Shown: in pieces, positions 1 to 7,812 of the stretch | How positions within the stretch are numbered: position 1 is the stretch's first letter | Layout of the letters: each line of letters begins with the position of its first letter | Assembly: GCA_013215445.1 (NCBI GenBank) | Contig: JABSRA010000019.1 | Coordinates: 1-64,000 of the forward strand | Length of the DNA: 64,000 bases | Source: Oceanospirillaceae bacterium | Lineage (GTDB): Bacteria > Pseudomonadota > Gammaproteobacteria > Pseudomonadales > Balneatricaceae | Direction of reading: 5' to 3' | Made by a program: the position numbers and the translations under genes | Notes under the pieces: generated by a model | Told to the model about the DNA's origin: nothing | Database searches by the model: none | The model's input: the letters and a program-made list of their open reading frames with translations, nothing else

Positions 1-37
1 GTACTTACGTTTTAAAAGAAAGCTAAGCGGTCAACAG

Positions 38-58
38 AGATGAAATCTTGTTTCATCT
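38..58. repeat. Single copy of a 21-bp hairpin repeat
   Basis: A perfect 8-bp inverted repeat (AGATGAAA and TTTCATCT) surrounds a 5-base loop TCTTG. The same 21-bp unit occurs five times in tandem at 10049-10181. This copy lies between the window edge and the 3' end of the first gene. Function unknown. Confidence 0.8.
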
Positions 59-194
59 GCATTTACTTTGTCAGAACACTTGTAAAGGACTCGCCATTCA
101 CTTCGCATTCTTCCGCGGATTTGACCGCTTAGTTATCCACAGGGAAGGGGACTTATTCGCTACTTCCTAAAGCAGTGCTGCTGTGCAGCAGTGA

Positions 195-1343
195 CTACCA
201 CTGTGCAGGGTAGAACTCAGACACGTCATCTTTAGTGATGATGTGTGTTTTCAGGTAGGTAAGCTTGGGAATTTTAACACCGTTGAACCAATCGGCACCG
301 ACTTTGGCGGCAACTGCACCGTCAGAGTTTGCAGACTGCATAGTGATTGCATAAGCATCACCTGCTTTCACTGCATCCATGCCCACTTTACTGTGACCTG
401 CTGCAACCACCACGATGTCGTCTCGGCCAGCATTTTTCAATGCCTCTTGAGCGCCGACTAAAGTAACGCCGTCACCCGCCAAGATTAAGCCCTTAAGATC
501 TTTACCGTACTTGGTGGTCCAAGCACTAACCAATGCCTGTACTTTAGCCGCATCAAATCCACCTGGAGCCATATCTAACAACTTCATTTTTGGTGCATAA
601 GTTGCTAACTCAGTGATAGGTGCAAAGGTTCTGGCGAAAAATGGAGAACTACCTGGGTTGTGACGTACAATCGCGTAACCACCCTCTTTGCCCAACTTAT
701 CGGCAAACTTGCGAGAGAGTTCACGCATCTGACCCCAATCATCCGGACCTGTCCAACCAATCGCATACTCTTGCGCCTTGTCACTTGGCAGACCATTAAA
801 GGAGAACACTGGAATGCCAGCCTTGCTGATACGGCGAAAGATAGGTGCGATCGCTTTAGTATCAGTCGGTATAACAAAAATCATGTCTGGGCGTTCGTTG
901 ATTAACTCTTCAGATTGACGCTTTTGAGTCGCCAAGCTCCAGTTGCCATCCAAGACTTTAACTTCCCACTGGTAGGCGTCAGCCACTTTATTAAAGCCGC
1001 TCATCAACGCTTCAAAATATGGGTGAGGACCCATTACCATCACTGCTACTTTTTTACCGATAGCACCGTCAGCTGGAGAGCTGGGAACAGATTTCTTTTG
1101 ATCACCACTCATACCGGCAAACTCACGATCAAACCAGTGACCCGCTTCATTTTCAGAGAGTGACTTAGGATCTGCTGGACGAGCTGGTGCCATTTTTTCA
1201 GGAGATAGTTGAATTAATAATTGGCCATCGTCACCGCGCAATTGAGAAACATCTACTTTTAGAGAAGCACTGAGATCTTGCGCGCCTACAGAAGCAGAGA
1301 AAGTCATTGCAGCAAGTACCGCAATAGATAATTTATTTAACAT
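195..1343 (-). CDS. Sugar-type ABC transporter periplasmic binding protein
   Basis: A type I periplasmic binding protein (LacI/ribose-binding fold), which would capture a sugar-like ligand and deliver it to an ABC permease. The N-terminus MLNKLSIAVLAAMTF...VGA is a Sec signal peptide. The mature part shows the usual two-lobe pattern, with VAVMVMGPHPYFEALMSGF near residue 100 and DMIFVIPTD in the first lobe, and GLILAGDGVTLVGAQEAL in the second. The ATG at 1343 is chosen because GGAG lies 6 bases upstream; an upstream TTG at 1355 would spoil the signal peptide. Length 382 aa is normal. No permease or ATPase gene is in view, but the downstream side is the window edge. Its ligand may be related to the sugar-acid cluster that starts at 1787; this is inference. 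Confidence 0.8.
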   Translation of the reverse strand: MLNKLSIAVLAAMTFSASVGAQDLSASLKVDVSQLRGDDGQLLIQLSPEKMAPARPADPKSLSENEAGHWFDREFAGMSGDQKKSVPSSPADGAIGKKVAVMVMGPHPYFEALMSGFNKVADAYQWEVKVLDGNWSLATQKRQSEELINERPDMIFVIPTDTKAIAPIFRRISKAGIPVFSFNGLPSDKAQEYAIGWTGPDDWGQMRELSRKFADKLGKEGGYAIVRHNPGSSPFFARTFAPITELATYAPKMKLLDMAPGGFDAAKVQALVSAWTTKYGKDLKGLILAGDGVTLVGAQEALKNAGRDDIVVVAAGHSKVGMDAVKAGDAYAITMQSANSDGAVAAKVGADWFNGVKIPKLTYLKTHIITKDDVSEFYPAQW

Positions 1344-1786
1344 AGTCAACTCCAATATTTATTGTATTTATATTGTCAAACGTTTTTTAAAAATGTCTTC
1401 ACCAAAAAATGGCTAACTTAAAGCATCGGCTTACGCTGCGCTGTCAGTCGCTGAACTAGCGGTATATAAAGAACAAAACCCTCAATACAACCGCGCTTTA
1501 AAAAACGTTCTAGTGTGCTGCAGATATAAAATTCAAGGTGAAATTACAACCTGTAACATCCTGTCCTAAAACAGACTACCCCCGCCGTGAGATTTAAGCA
1601 AGTCAATTTTACCAGTAAAAATATTTTACTTGTAAAAATAGCTTTCATCGAATAACCTAGCTATAGAAAGTAATCAATAGGCAGTCTTTGGCATCTAGCT
1701 AAATGTCCAACCGGTTTTAGCTTGCTTCCTTATATGGACTTTTCATTATTATTAAAAACAACAAGAAACACCGTGGAACACATTAA
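1344..1786. promoter_or_regulatory. Divergent intergenic region with two sets of palindromic operator candidates
   Basis: This region separates the minus-strand binding-protein gene from the plus-strand UxaA-like operon. AACGTTTTTTAAA (1379-1391) recurs as its exact inverse TTTAAAAAACGTT (1497-1509). Two similar palindromes, TTTTACCAGTAAAA (1607-1620) and TTTTACTTGTAAAA (1624-1637), have centres 17 bp apart. They could bind the IclR-type regulator encoded at 5255-6043 or another sugar regulator. No coding sequence was seen here. Confidence 0.45.
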
Positions 1787-2128
1787 ATGTCAACTGTAAA
1801 CTCACCCTCCCCTCAGGGAGAGCAGGCCATTAGCTTGCTGCTTCTCGCCGATCAAGATAATTGCCTCGTTGCCTGCCGCTTTTTGGCAAAAAACAGCGTC
1901 GTTGATATCGATCAACAACCCGTTCAATTAGCCAATGATATTCAAATAGCCCACAAAGTGGCCCGCATAGACATTGCAGCGGGCGCTAAGATCCTTAAAT
2001 ACGGAGCGATAATCGGCAGCGCTACTACCGATATAAAACGTGGTGAGCACATCCATCTGCACAATATGCAAAGTGATTATTTACCGACCTTTATTATCCC
2101 TACCCGCATAGAAGTTCAGGAGTTATAA
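1787..2128 (+). CDS. UxaA-type dehydratase small (SAF-domain) subunit
   Basis: A 113-aa protein resembling the N-terminal SAF domain of altronate/galactarate dehydratases (UxaA/GarD) and the small subunit of sulfolactate sulfo-lyase. The line DNCLVACRFLAKNSVVDI followed by IDIAAGAKILKYGAIIGSAT is the typical SAF core. It would act with the large subunit encoded two bases downstream to remove water from a sugar acid in the cytoplasm. The ATG at 1787 has GGA 9 bases upstream. The split-gene form matches SuyAB-like or split UxaA systems, so the exact substrate cannot be told from sequence. Confidence 0.75.
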   Translation: MSTVNSPSPQGEQAISLLLLADQDNCLVACRFLAKNSVVDIDQQPVQLANDIQIAHKVARIDIAAGAKILKYGAIIGSATTDIKRGEHIHLHNMQSDYLPTFIIPTRIEVQEL

Positions 2129-2129
2129 G

Positions 2130-3308
2130 ATGCAAGCATATTTAAGACAAGACGGTAGCAAGGGCATTCGCAATACATTATTAGTCGTCTACTTAGTCGA
2201 GTGCGCCCATCACGTTGCACGTGGCATCTGCCAACAATTTCCCGACCATGACGTACAGCTTATTGGCTTTCCCGGCTGTTACCCCAACAAATACGCCCAG
2301 GCATTAATGGAATCCCTAGTAACCCATTCAAATGTTGGAGCAGTACAATTAATATCCTTGGGCTGTGAAGGTTTTAACCGCTACGGTTTGGAGAAAGTCA
2401 TTGCCGACAGTGGTCGCCCAGTAAATACTTTAGTCATTCAGGAAAACCAAGGCACTGCCCAAACCATGCTTAGGGGCGCTGAGTGGGTCGCCAGCACCTT
2501 AACCGAGCTTGACACTGCCACTACCGTAGACATGTCGGTGGACGAGTTAATTATAGGCACTATCTGTGGCGGATCAGACGGCACTAGTGGCATCACTGCC
2601 AACCCTGGTATTGGCCGGGCATTTGATCAATTTGTGGCCAAAGGTGCCACCTGCATTTTTGAAGAGACTGGAGAATTAATTGGCTGCGAGGGCATCATGT
2701 CGGCCCGCGCCGCCACCCCCGCCGTCGCCAAAGAGCTAGTGCAAGCGGTTGAAAAAGCAGCTATCTACTACGATACACTCGGCCACGGCAGTTTTGCACC
2801 GGGCAACGCAGATGGCGGTTTGACCACCCAGGAAGAAAAGTCCATGGGTGCCTATGCCAAAAGCGGCGCATCCAATATCAATGGGGTTATCTACCCCAGT
2901 GAAATTCCCAGCGAGGGCGGTCTGTATCTATTAGATGTGGTACCCGATGGAGAGGTTCGCTTCGGCTTTCCCAATATTGCCGATACCGCAGAAATTATTG
3001 AGCTAATCTCTTGTGGATCCCACGTTATATTGTTCGCAACTGGCCGAGGTTCAGTCGTGGGTTCGGCCATCTCTCCGGTGATTAAAGTCTGCGCCAACCC
3101 ACAGACCTATCGCAACATGACCGACGATATGGATATAGATGCCGGTAGAATTATCGAAAACCGAGGCACTTTAGACGAAGTCGGACAGGAAATATTTGAG
3201 CTGGTGATCAATATGGCCGAGGGCGGACAGAGTAAATCTGAAAAAATGGGTCATCGCGAGTACCTGCTGACTTATAAATACTTTTCAGCTGGCAGAGCCT
3301 GCTCGTAA
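2130..3308 (+). CDS. UxaA-type sugar-acid dehydratase large subunit
   Basis: A 392-aa protein of the UxaA/GarD C-terminal catalytic family. It carries the family's G-C-E-G-F-N block (SLGCEGF near residue 80), TICGGSDGTSGITANPGIG, ETGELIGCE and the late SCGSHVILFATGRGSVVGSAISPVIKV. Cytoplasmic dehydration of an aldonic or aldaric acid (or lyase action on a sulfonated analogue) is expected. The ATG lies directly after the small-subunit stop and has AGGAG 7 bases upstream, so the two subunits are translationally coupled. The neighbouring SDR and RraA-like genes suggest the dehydrated 2-keto-3-deoxy product is oxidised and then cleaved. Confidence 0.82.
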   Translation: MQAYLRQDGSKGIRNTLLVVYLVECAHHVARGICQQFPDHDVQLIGFPGCYPNKYAQALMESLVTHSNVGAVQLISLGCEGFNRYGLEKVIADSGRPVNTLVIQENQGTAQTMLRGAEWVASTLTELDTATTVDMSVDELIIGTICGGSDGTSGITANPGIGRAFDQFVAKGATCIFEETGELIGCEGIMSARAATPAVAKELVQAVEKAAIYYDTLGHGSFAPGNADGGLTTQEEKSMGAYAKSGASNINGVIYPSEIPSEGGLYLLDVVPDGEVRFGFPNIADTAEIIELISCGSHVILFATGRGSVVGSAISPVIKVCANPQTYRNMTDDMDIDAGRIIENRGTLDEVGQEIFELVINMAEGGQSKSEKMGHREYLLTYKYFSAGRACS

Positions 3309-3613
3309 GCTTAAAACTGTCGATACCCGATTGAAATTTTATGATTCACAAACAACCATTTTCAGGAATTTAATGTCCTAACCCGGATATTGCATGCAAT
3401 GCCGTGATGATAGCGCCGCTAGTTGTTTTCACAGGATTTTTTTCGATTGAACGCCGTTCTGGTGTGTACGGTTGATTGAGAAATAAAAGTCTGTAAAAAC
3501 AAGGAGCAAGCTAGAGCACGAGCTATTGGGTGCAATATCCGGGCTAACTGACCTGTTATACAGAGGCCTTAAGTGTCCTGTTCAGGCCTTTATTTATAAT
3601 ATTGAGGAAGATT
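3309..3613. other. Intergenic gap with a palindromic repeat
   Basis: 305 bases with no credible gene. It holds a 19-bp sequence at 3382-3400 containing the palindrome ATTGCATGCAAT, found again at 48781-48799. The short open frame on the plus strand starting at 3526 runs into the SDR gene in another frame and lacks protein-like features. A promoter for the SDR/RraA pair may lie here but no clear -35/-10 was seen. Confidence 0.5.
3382..3400. repeat. 19-bp dispersed palindromic repeat, copy 1
   Basis: CCCGGATATTGCATGCAAT is identical to 48781-48799, which is also just downstream of a plus-strand gene. The 12-bp core ATTGCATGCAAT is self-complementary. It may be a regulator site or the end of a lost mobile element. 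Confidence 0.7.
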
Positions 3614-4393
3614 ATGTCCAAGCAATTATACAGTGGAAAAACCGTCGCGATTACCGGTGCAGGATCTGGAATCGGCCAGGCAATGGCAGTGGCATTTGCC
3701 GAGGCGGGTGCCGCTGTCGCGGTACTAGACCTCAATCAAGAGCAGCTTGCCAGCACGGTTGAAATGATCTCCTCCACTGGCGGTACCGTGGCAGCTTTTG
3801 CCTGCGATGTCGCTCAACAGGGGCAAGTACTGGAGACCGCCGCCGCTATCGGGCAAAAATTCAAGAGTATCGATGTCTGGATAAATAACGCCGGCATTGC
3901 ACACGTAGGAACGATTCAAGAGACTGCTGAGGAAGATATGGACCGTCTGTATAACGTCAACATTAAAGGCGTATACAACGGTATGTTGGCGGTGATACCC
4001 ATGATGCAACAACAGGGCGGCGGCGCTATCCTCAACATGGCCTCCATCGCCTCTAAAGTCGGCATTGCCGATCGTTTTGCCTATTCAATGACCAAAGGTG
4101 CTGTCTTGACCATGACTCAATCAGTCGCCAAAGATTACGTCACGCAAAACATTCGCTGTAACTGCATCTGCCCCGGGCGTGTTCACACCCCTTTTGTGGA
4201 TGGTTTCATCAAGCAGACCTACCCGGGAAAAGAACGTGAAATGTTTAAAAAATTATCCGAATATCAACCGATGGGCCGTATGGGCGAGCCTAGCGAAATT
4301 GCTCAGTTAGCGCTGTTCCTCTGCTCTGACAATGCTAAATTTATTACCGCTAGCGCCTATGACATCGACGGCGGTGTTATTTCACTCAGATAG
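3614..4393 (+). CDS. Short-chain dehydrogenase/reductase (SDR)
   Basis: A classical SDR of 259 aa that uses NAD(P) to oxidise or reduce a hydroxyl/keto group in the cytoplasm. The Rossmann glycine motif TGAGSGIG is at about residues 12-19, NNAG near 90, the catalytic Ser in NMASIAS and Tyr-Lys in YSMTK near 160, and the C-terminal DIDGG. The ATG at 3614 follows GAGGAAG at the right distance; a TTG 12 bases upstream is less likely. The gene is followed after 26 bases by the RraA-like gene. In this context it may oxidise a 2-keto-3-deoxy acid, as in L-fuconate or L-rhamnonate type routes (inference). Confidence 0.88.
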   Translation: MSKQLYSGKTVAITGAGSGIGQAMAVAFAEAGAAVAVLDLNQEQLASTVEMISSTGGTVAAFACDVAQQGQVLETAAAIGQKFKSIDVWINNAGIAHVGTIQETAEEDMDRLYNVNIKGVYNGMLAVIPMMQQQGGGAILNMASIASKVGIADRFAYSMTKGAVLTMTQSVAKDYVTQNIRCNCICPGRVHTPFVDGFIKQTYPGKEREMFKKLSEYQPMGRMGEPSEIAQLALFLCSDNAKFITASAYDIDGGVISLR

Positions 4394-4419
4394 GCAACAA
4401 TACTCACAGGAATCAGCCC

Positions 4420-5067
4420 ATGCCACAAATCACTGCAGACCTCCAGCGTTGTTACACCGCGGTCGTTAACGATACGATGCGCTCGATGGGGCTAAAAGAT
4501 TTTATACTACCGCGCCGTCTTCAGCCGATAATGCCGGAGAAGGTAATCGCAGGCCCGGTATTTACTATCAGCGGCAGAAGTGTTGGAAATGCTGACGCCC
4601 ACCATACTTTACTGGAATGGACAGCGCTACTATCCAAGGCCAAGCCAGGCCACATTTGGCTGGCACAACCCAACGATCAGAGTGTCGCACAAATGGGTGA
4701 ACTCTCAGCAGAAGCCTTACAAAACAAAGGGGTTTTAGCGGTAGTGACCGACGGTTTGATTCGCGATACGCAGTTTTTACTATCGCTAGAATTTCAGACC
4801 TGGTGCTCAGGCACCACCCCCGCTGATGTGGTGGGGCGCTGGTTACCTGATGGTTTTGACGTCCCGATTAAAATTGGCGAGGTCAATATACTCCCTGGAG
4901 ATTACCTGCTCGGTGACCGAGACGGTTTAATTCGCCTGCCCAGAGATTTGTGCAGAGAAATTATCGATGTCTCGCTAACCTCCATTGCCTCTGAAAACTC
5001 AGTGAGAAATGCAATTTTGGCGGGAGTAGATCCACAGCAGGCCTACCTGAAATACGGTAAGTTTTAA
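4420..5067 (+). CDS. RraA-like protein (aldolase/decarboxylase family)
   Basis: A 215-aa member of the RraA/4-hydroxy-4-methyl-2-oxoglutarate aldolase family, cytoplasmic. Family features are the opening RCYTAVVNDTMRSMG, the GPVFTI strand, the substrate-loop GELSAEALQNKGVLAVVTDG, and IRDTQFL carrying the conserved R-D pair, then VLPGDYLLGDRDGLIRLP. In catabolic clusters such proteins cleave or decarboxylate keto acids using a divalent metal. SD AGGA precedes the ATG. It ends the cluster and is followed by a strong terminator, supporting transcription with the SDR and UxaA genes. Confidence 0.82.
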   Translation: MPQITADLQRCYTAVVNDTMRSMGLKDFILPRRLQPIMPEKVIAGPVFTISGRSVGNADAHHTLLEWTALLSKAKPGHIWLAQPNDQSVAQMGELSAEALQNKGVLAVVTDGLIRDTQFLLSLEFQTWCSGTTPADVVGRWLPDGFDVPIKIGEVNILPGDYLLGDRDGLIRLPRDLCREIIDVSLTSIASENSVRNAILAGVDPQQAYLKYGKF

Positions 5068-5142
5068 CAGTACCCTCTTAATCGTCACCTTGTGTAATGC
5101 TCAACTAGCATAGTCGGTAGATGCATTGACCATTGACGATAC

Positions 5143-5189
5143 TGCCGCTTGGCTAACAGGGCTAAAAACCCACCAAGCGGCATTTTTTT
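5143..5189 (+). terminator. Rho-independent terminator after the sugar-acid cluster
   Basis: A 10-bp stem TGCCGCTTGG / CCAAGCGGCA with a 20-base loop is followed by seven T. It lies about 75 bases after the RraA-like stop codon. Confidence 0.85.
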
Positions 5190-5254
5190 AAATATTATCT
5201 GTTGAGCAAAGCGACCAGTAAACTTAACCCCCTAGCTGATAGTTTCCCTAGTGA

Positions 5255-6043
5255 CTATACACCGACATTTGCCCCCAATAGACTAGAAATTTGATCACTG
5301 GACTTATTCAACACTTCGCGCACTGCTAATCTGGATAATTTTTCACCTTCCAGCTTTTTCACGAAAGGCACAGTCAACACCGCCGCTAGCTCTCCAGTGT
5401 AATCATAAATAGGAAAGCTCTGATTATAAATACCTCTGATTTGCAAACTTGGCGACTCTACGAAACCGCGACGTTTAATTGCTGCTAGTTCATCATCAAA
5501 ATCAACAGGATATGGCTCACCGGCGCTAAGCAGTAATTGACCGCGCTCTTCGATACTGCGATGCGCCATAAATATTTGGCCCGATGCCGTTTTTGATAAG
5601 CTCTTCAGATCTGTTCCCAAGCGCACGCTAAAACCTAAACGCCCCGGGCTATCAACTTGCGCGACCACTAGTAACTGGCCATTGTTAAACACCACCAGAT
5701 GACAAGACTGTTCAACTTTATGTGCCAGCGCATGCATCACCGGAGTGGCTACTTCTACCATGCGCTTAATCGGCGGATAGCGGTGCGAAAGTTCAAATAT
5801 TTTCAACGTCAACTGGTAGCGATCAGTACCTTCTTTAACGGCGATATAGCCCCTTTCATCAAGGCACACTAACATCCTGAAAATTTCATTTAAGGTACGA
5901 CTCAGAGCGTCTGCTATTTCCTTTTGGGTCATGCCTGAACGACTCGATGCCAGTAGCTCAAGTATATCGAGACCTTTATCCAGCGCCGGTACTTTATACT
6001 GTGTTTTAGTGGCCAAATTACTTCCCTTATTTGTTTTACTCAT
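5255..6043 (-). CDS. IclR-family transcriptional regulator
   Basis: A 262-aa IclR-type repressor/activator. The N-terminal winged helix-turn-helix is visible from about residue 20 (ALDKGLDILELLASS, then MTQKEIADALSRTLNEIFRMLVCLDERGYI). The C-terminal effector domain follows, with LVVFNNGQLLVVAQVDSPGRLGFSVRLG and the family's TASGQIFMAH block. It is convergent with the UxaA-SDR-RraA cluster, so it probably senses an intermediate of that pathway and binds the palindromic sites near 1607-1637 (inference). The start ATG at 6043 has only a weak AAGA ahead of it. Confidence 0.88.
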   Translation of the reverse strand: MSKTNKGSNLATKTQYKVPALDKGLDILELLASSRSGMTQKEIADALSRTLNEIFRMLVCLDERGYIAVKEGTDRYQLTLKIFELSHRYPPIKRMVEVATPVMHALAHKVEQSCHLVVFNNGQLLVVAQVDSPGRLGFSVRLGTDLKSLSKTASGQIFMAHRSIEERGQLLLSAGEPYPVDFDDELAAIKRRGFVESPSLQIRGIYNQSFPIYDYTGELAAVLTVPFVKKLEGEKLSRLAVREVLNKSSDQISSLLGANVGV

Positions 6044-6179
6044 AAATTCTTGTTTTGCCAGTGCTTATAGTAACCCAAGCGCGATGCAGAGATATACAAA
6101 TTTAAATTAATTTAATGCCGCCAATTCTAGCTGCTAAGCAAGGCAACAGCAAAAGATTAACGATGTTAGCAGCGAAAAT

Positions 6180-6200
6180 TAATGGCCGCAGAGGCCATTA
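6180..6200 (-). terminator. Hairpin downstream of cysS-like gene
   Basis: A perfect 8-bp stem (TAATGGCC / GGCCATTA) with a 5-base loop lies 20 bases after the minus-strand stop codon at 6220. On the minus strand it is followed by ATTTTC, a weak U-tract. Confidence 0.55.
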
Positions 6201-6219
6201 ACTTTCACTGCTAAGGCAT

Positions 6220-7620
6220 TTATTTTCGACTAATTTTAAATCCCTCAGCACTATCTATGATCTGATAACCTAAGCCCAGCAATTGCTCTCGCAAAACATC
6301 ACTGCGCCGCCAGTTTTTATCAACTCTGGCTTGTTGTCGCAGTTCTGCCAACTGCAATATATGCTGGGGAACAGCTGCCGACACTGGATTCATCTTTAGA
6401 GACAAGCCCAAGACCTTATCAAAGTAGAGAATGGTGGCTTTTTTGTTGGGCTCACAGAGTTCCGACTTCGTCACCTTCCACAGCAATGCCAGAGCCTGTG
6501 GGGTATTTAGGTCCCTATTCACTAAGCGATTAAAACTATTTTTTAAGACTGGATCGACGCTGCCATGGTCCGGCCAGCTTGCCAACATTACCCGCAGCCG
6601 TTTTAAGGCTAACGCACTACTGTGTAGTGCTTTCACACTAAACTGCATATGAGAGCGGTAGTGACTGGTCAAAAACAGATAGCGCAGAGCAAGCGGTTCA
6701 ACACCTTCACTGATTAAGTCATCTAGTCTGATACTGCTGCCGGATTTTGACAGTTTTTCACCGGCCATTTGCAAAAAACGACCGTGCATCCAAAACGTTG
6801 CCGGTTGCTGTCCATGGCGCCCCTCACACTGAGCAATCTCATTAGAATGATGTACATTAATATGATCTTCCCCGCCGACATGGATATCAAATTTCTTCCC
6901 CAAATATCGTTCAGACATTGCCGAGCACTCGATATGCCAACCGGGAAAACCCACTCCCCAGGGGCTAGACCATTGCATTTGACGCTCAACCTCGGTGCTA
7001 TTATCAGGGCTAAATTTCCACAGTGCGAAATCGGTCAAATGACGTTTACCGCCTAAATCCACCCTTTTTCCTGCTTGCAATCCCTCTATATCGAGTCTGG
7101 CTAAATAACCGTAACTATGCAATTTACGCGTATCAAAATAGATCCCATCTGCCGTTTGATAAGTAAACCCCTTAATTTCAAGAGCCTGTATATATTCTAT
7201 CTGTTCATCAATATGTTCAGTAGCGCGGCATAATACAGTCGGGCTTAATATTTGCAGTTGCTGCATGTTTTTCAAAAACGCAGCTTCAAAATATTTTGCA
7301 ATATCCCAGGCGGAGCGCTGTCGCATTCGCGCTCCTTTAAGCATTTTATCTTCACCACTGTCCGCATCTGAGGTTAAGTGCCCCACATCGGTTATATTCA
7401 TCACATGCTTAACCCGATAACCATTAGCCTCCAGCACTCGACGTAAAATATCGACAAATAGATAATTACGTAAATTGCCAATATGTGCATAATCGTAAAC
7501 AGTGGGCCCACAGACATAGAGAGAAACCACATCCTCTAATAGTGAAGTAAAAGGAAAGAGCCCTCGACGGTAGGTATCAAAGAGTTGTAAATGCGCGGTA
7601 GAATCTTGATTATTGTTCAT
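6220..7620 (-). CDS. cysS: Cysteinyl-tRNA synthetase, divergent paralogue
   Basis: A class I aminoacyl-tRNA synthetase of 466 aa that charges tRNA-Cys in the cytoplasm. Visible motifs are the zinc-ligand and entry region [16 protein letters not shown] (Cys at 37 and a HIGH-type HIGN at 46-49), [20 protein letters not shown], and a KMSKS-type [11 protein letters not shown] near residue 270. Usual housekeeping CysS proteins have FPHHENE and KMSKSLGN, so this copy differs at both signatures. It resembles a second type found beside a canonical cysS in some bacteria. Whether another copy exists cannot be seen here. It is a single gene between hairpin terminators. Confidence 0.87.
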   Translation of the reverse strand: MNNNQDSTAHLQLFDTYRRGLFPFTSLLEDVVSLYVCGPTVYDYAHIGNLRNYLFVDILRRVLEANGYRVKHVMNITDVGHLTSDADSGEDKMLKGARMRQRSAWDIAKYFEAAFLKNMQQLQILSPTVLCRATEHIDEQIEYIQALEIKGFTYQTADGIYFDTRKLHSYGYLARLDIEGLQAGKRVDLGGKRHLTDFALWKFSPDNSTEVERQMQWSSPWGVGFPGWHIECSAMSERYLGKKFDIHVGGEDHINVHHSNEIAQCEGRHGQQPATFWMHGRFLQMAGEKLSKSGSSIRLDDLISEGVEPLALRYLFLTSHYRSHMQFSVKALHSSALALKRLRVMLASWPDHGSVDPVLKNSFNRLVNRDLNTPQALALLWKVTKSELCEPNKKATILYFDKVLGLSLKMNPVSAAVPQHILQLAELRQQARVDKNWRRSDVLREQLLGLGYQIIDSAEGFKISRK

Positions 7621-7651
7621 TTTTAGTCACTTCATAATAAATTTTAAGCAT

Positions 7652-7683
7652 AAAAAAAGGGCCGATAAACAATTTAGCGGCCC
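7652..7683 (-). terminator. Rho-independent terminator of the chemoreceptor gene
   Basis: GGGCCG / CGGCCC form a 6-bp stem with a 13-base loop. On the minus strand the hairpin is followed by seven T. It lies between the chemoreceptor stop at 7813 and the cysS start. Confidence 0.75.
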
Positions 7684-7812
7684 CTGATCATTCAATATAT
7701 AGATCAACAACAGCATTTTTCACCGAGACAAAGACAAGCAGACAACCGCTTGCTAAAAAGTGAAATAGTGCAAATTTGTTTACTGATCATCTCTTCTACC
7801 CATAAAAGTTTA

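Noticed and set aside
133-141. Perfect DnaA-box-like TTATCCACA
   Set aside because: It is single. No cluster of boxes, A+T-rich unwinding region or dnaA/dnaN genes lies near, so no origin is claimed.
3526-3762. 78-aa open frame before the SDR gene
   Set aside because: It overlaps the well-supported SDR start in another frame and has no protein-like character.
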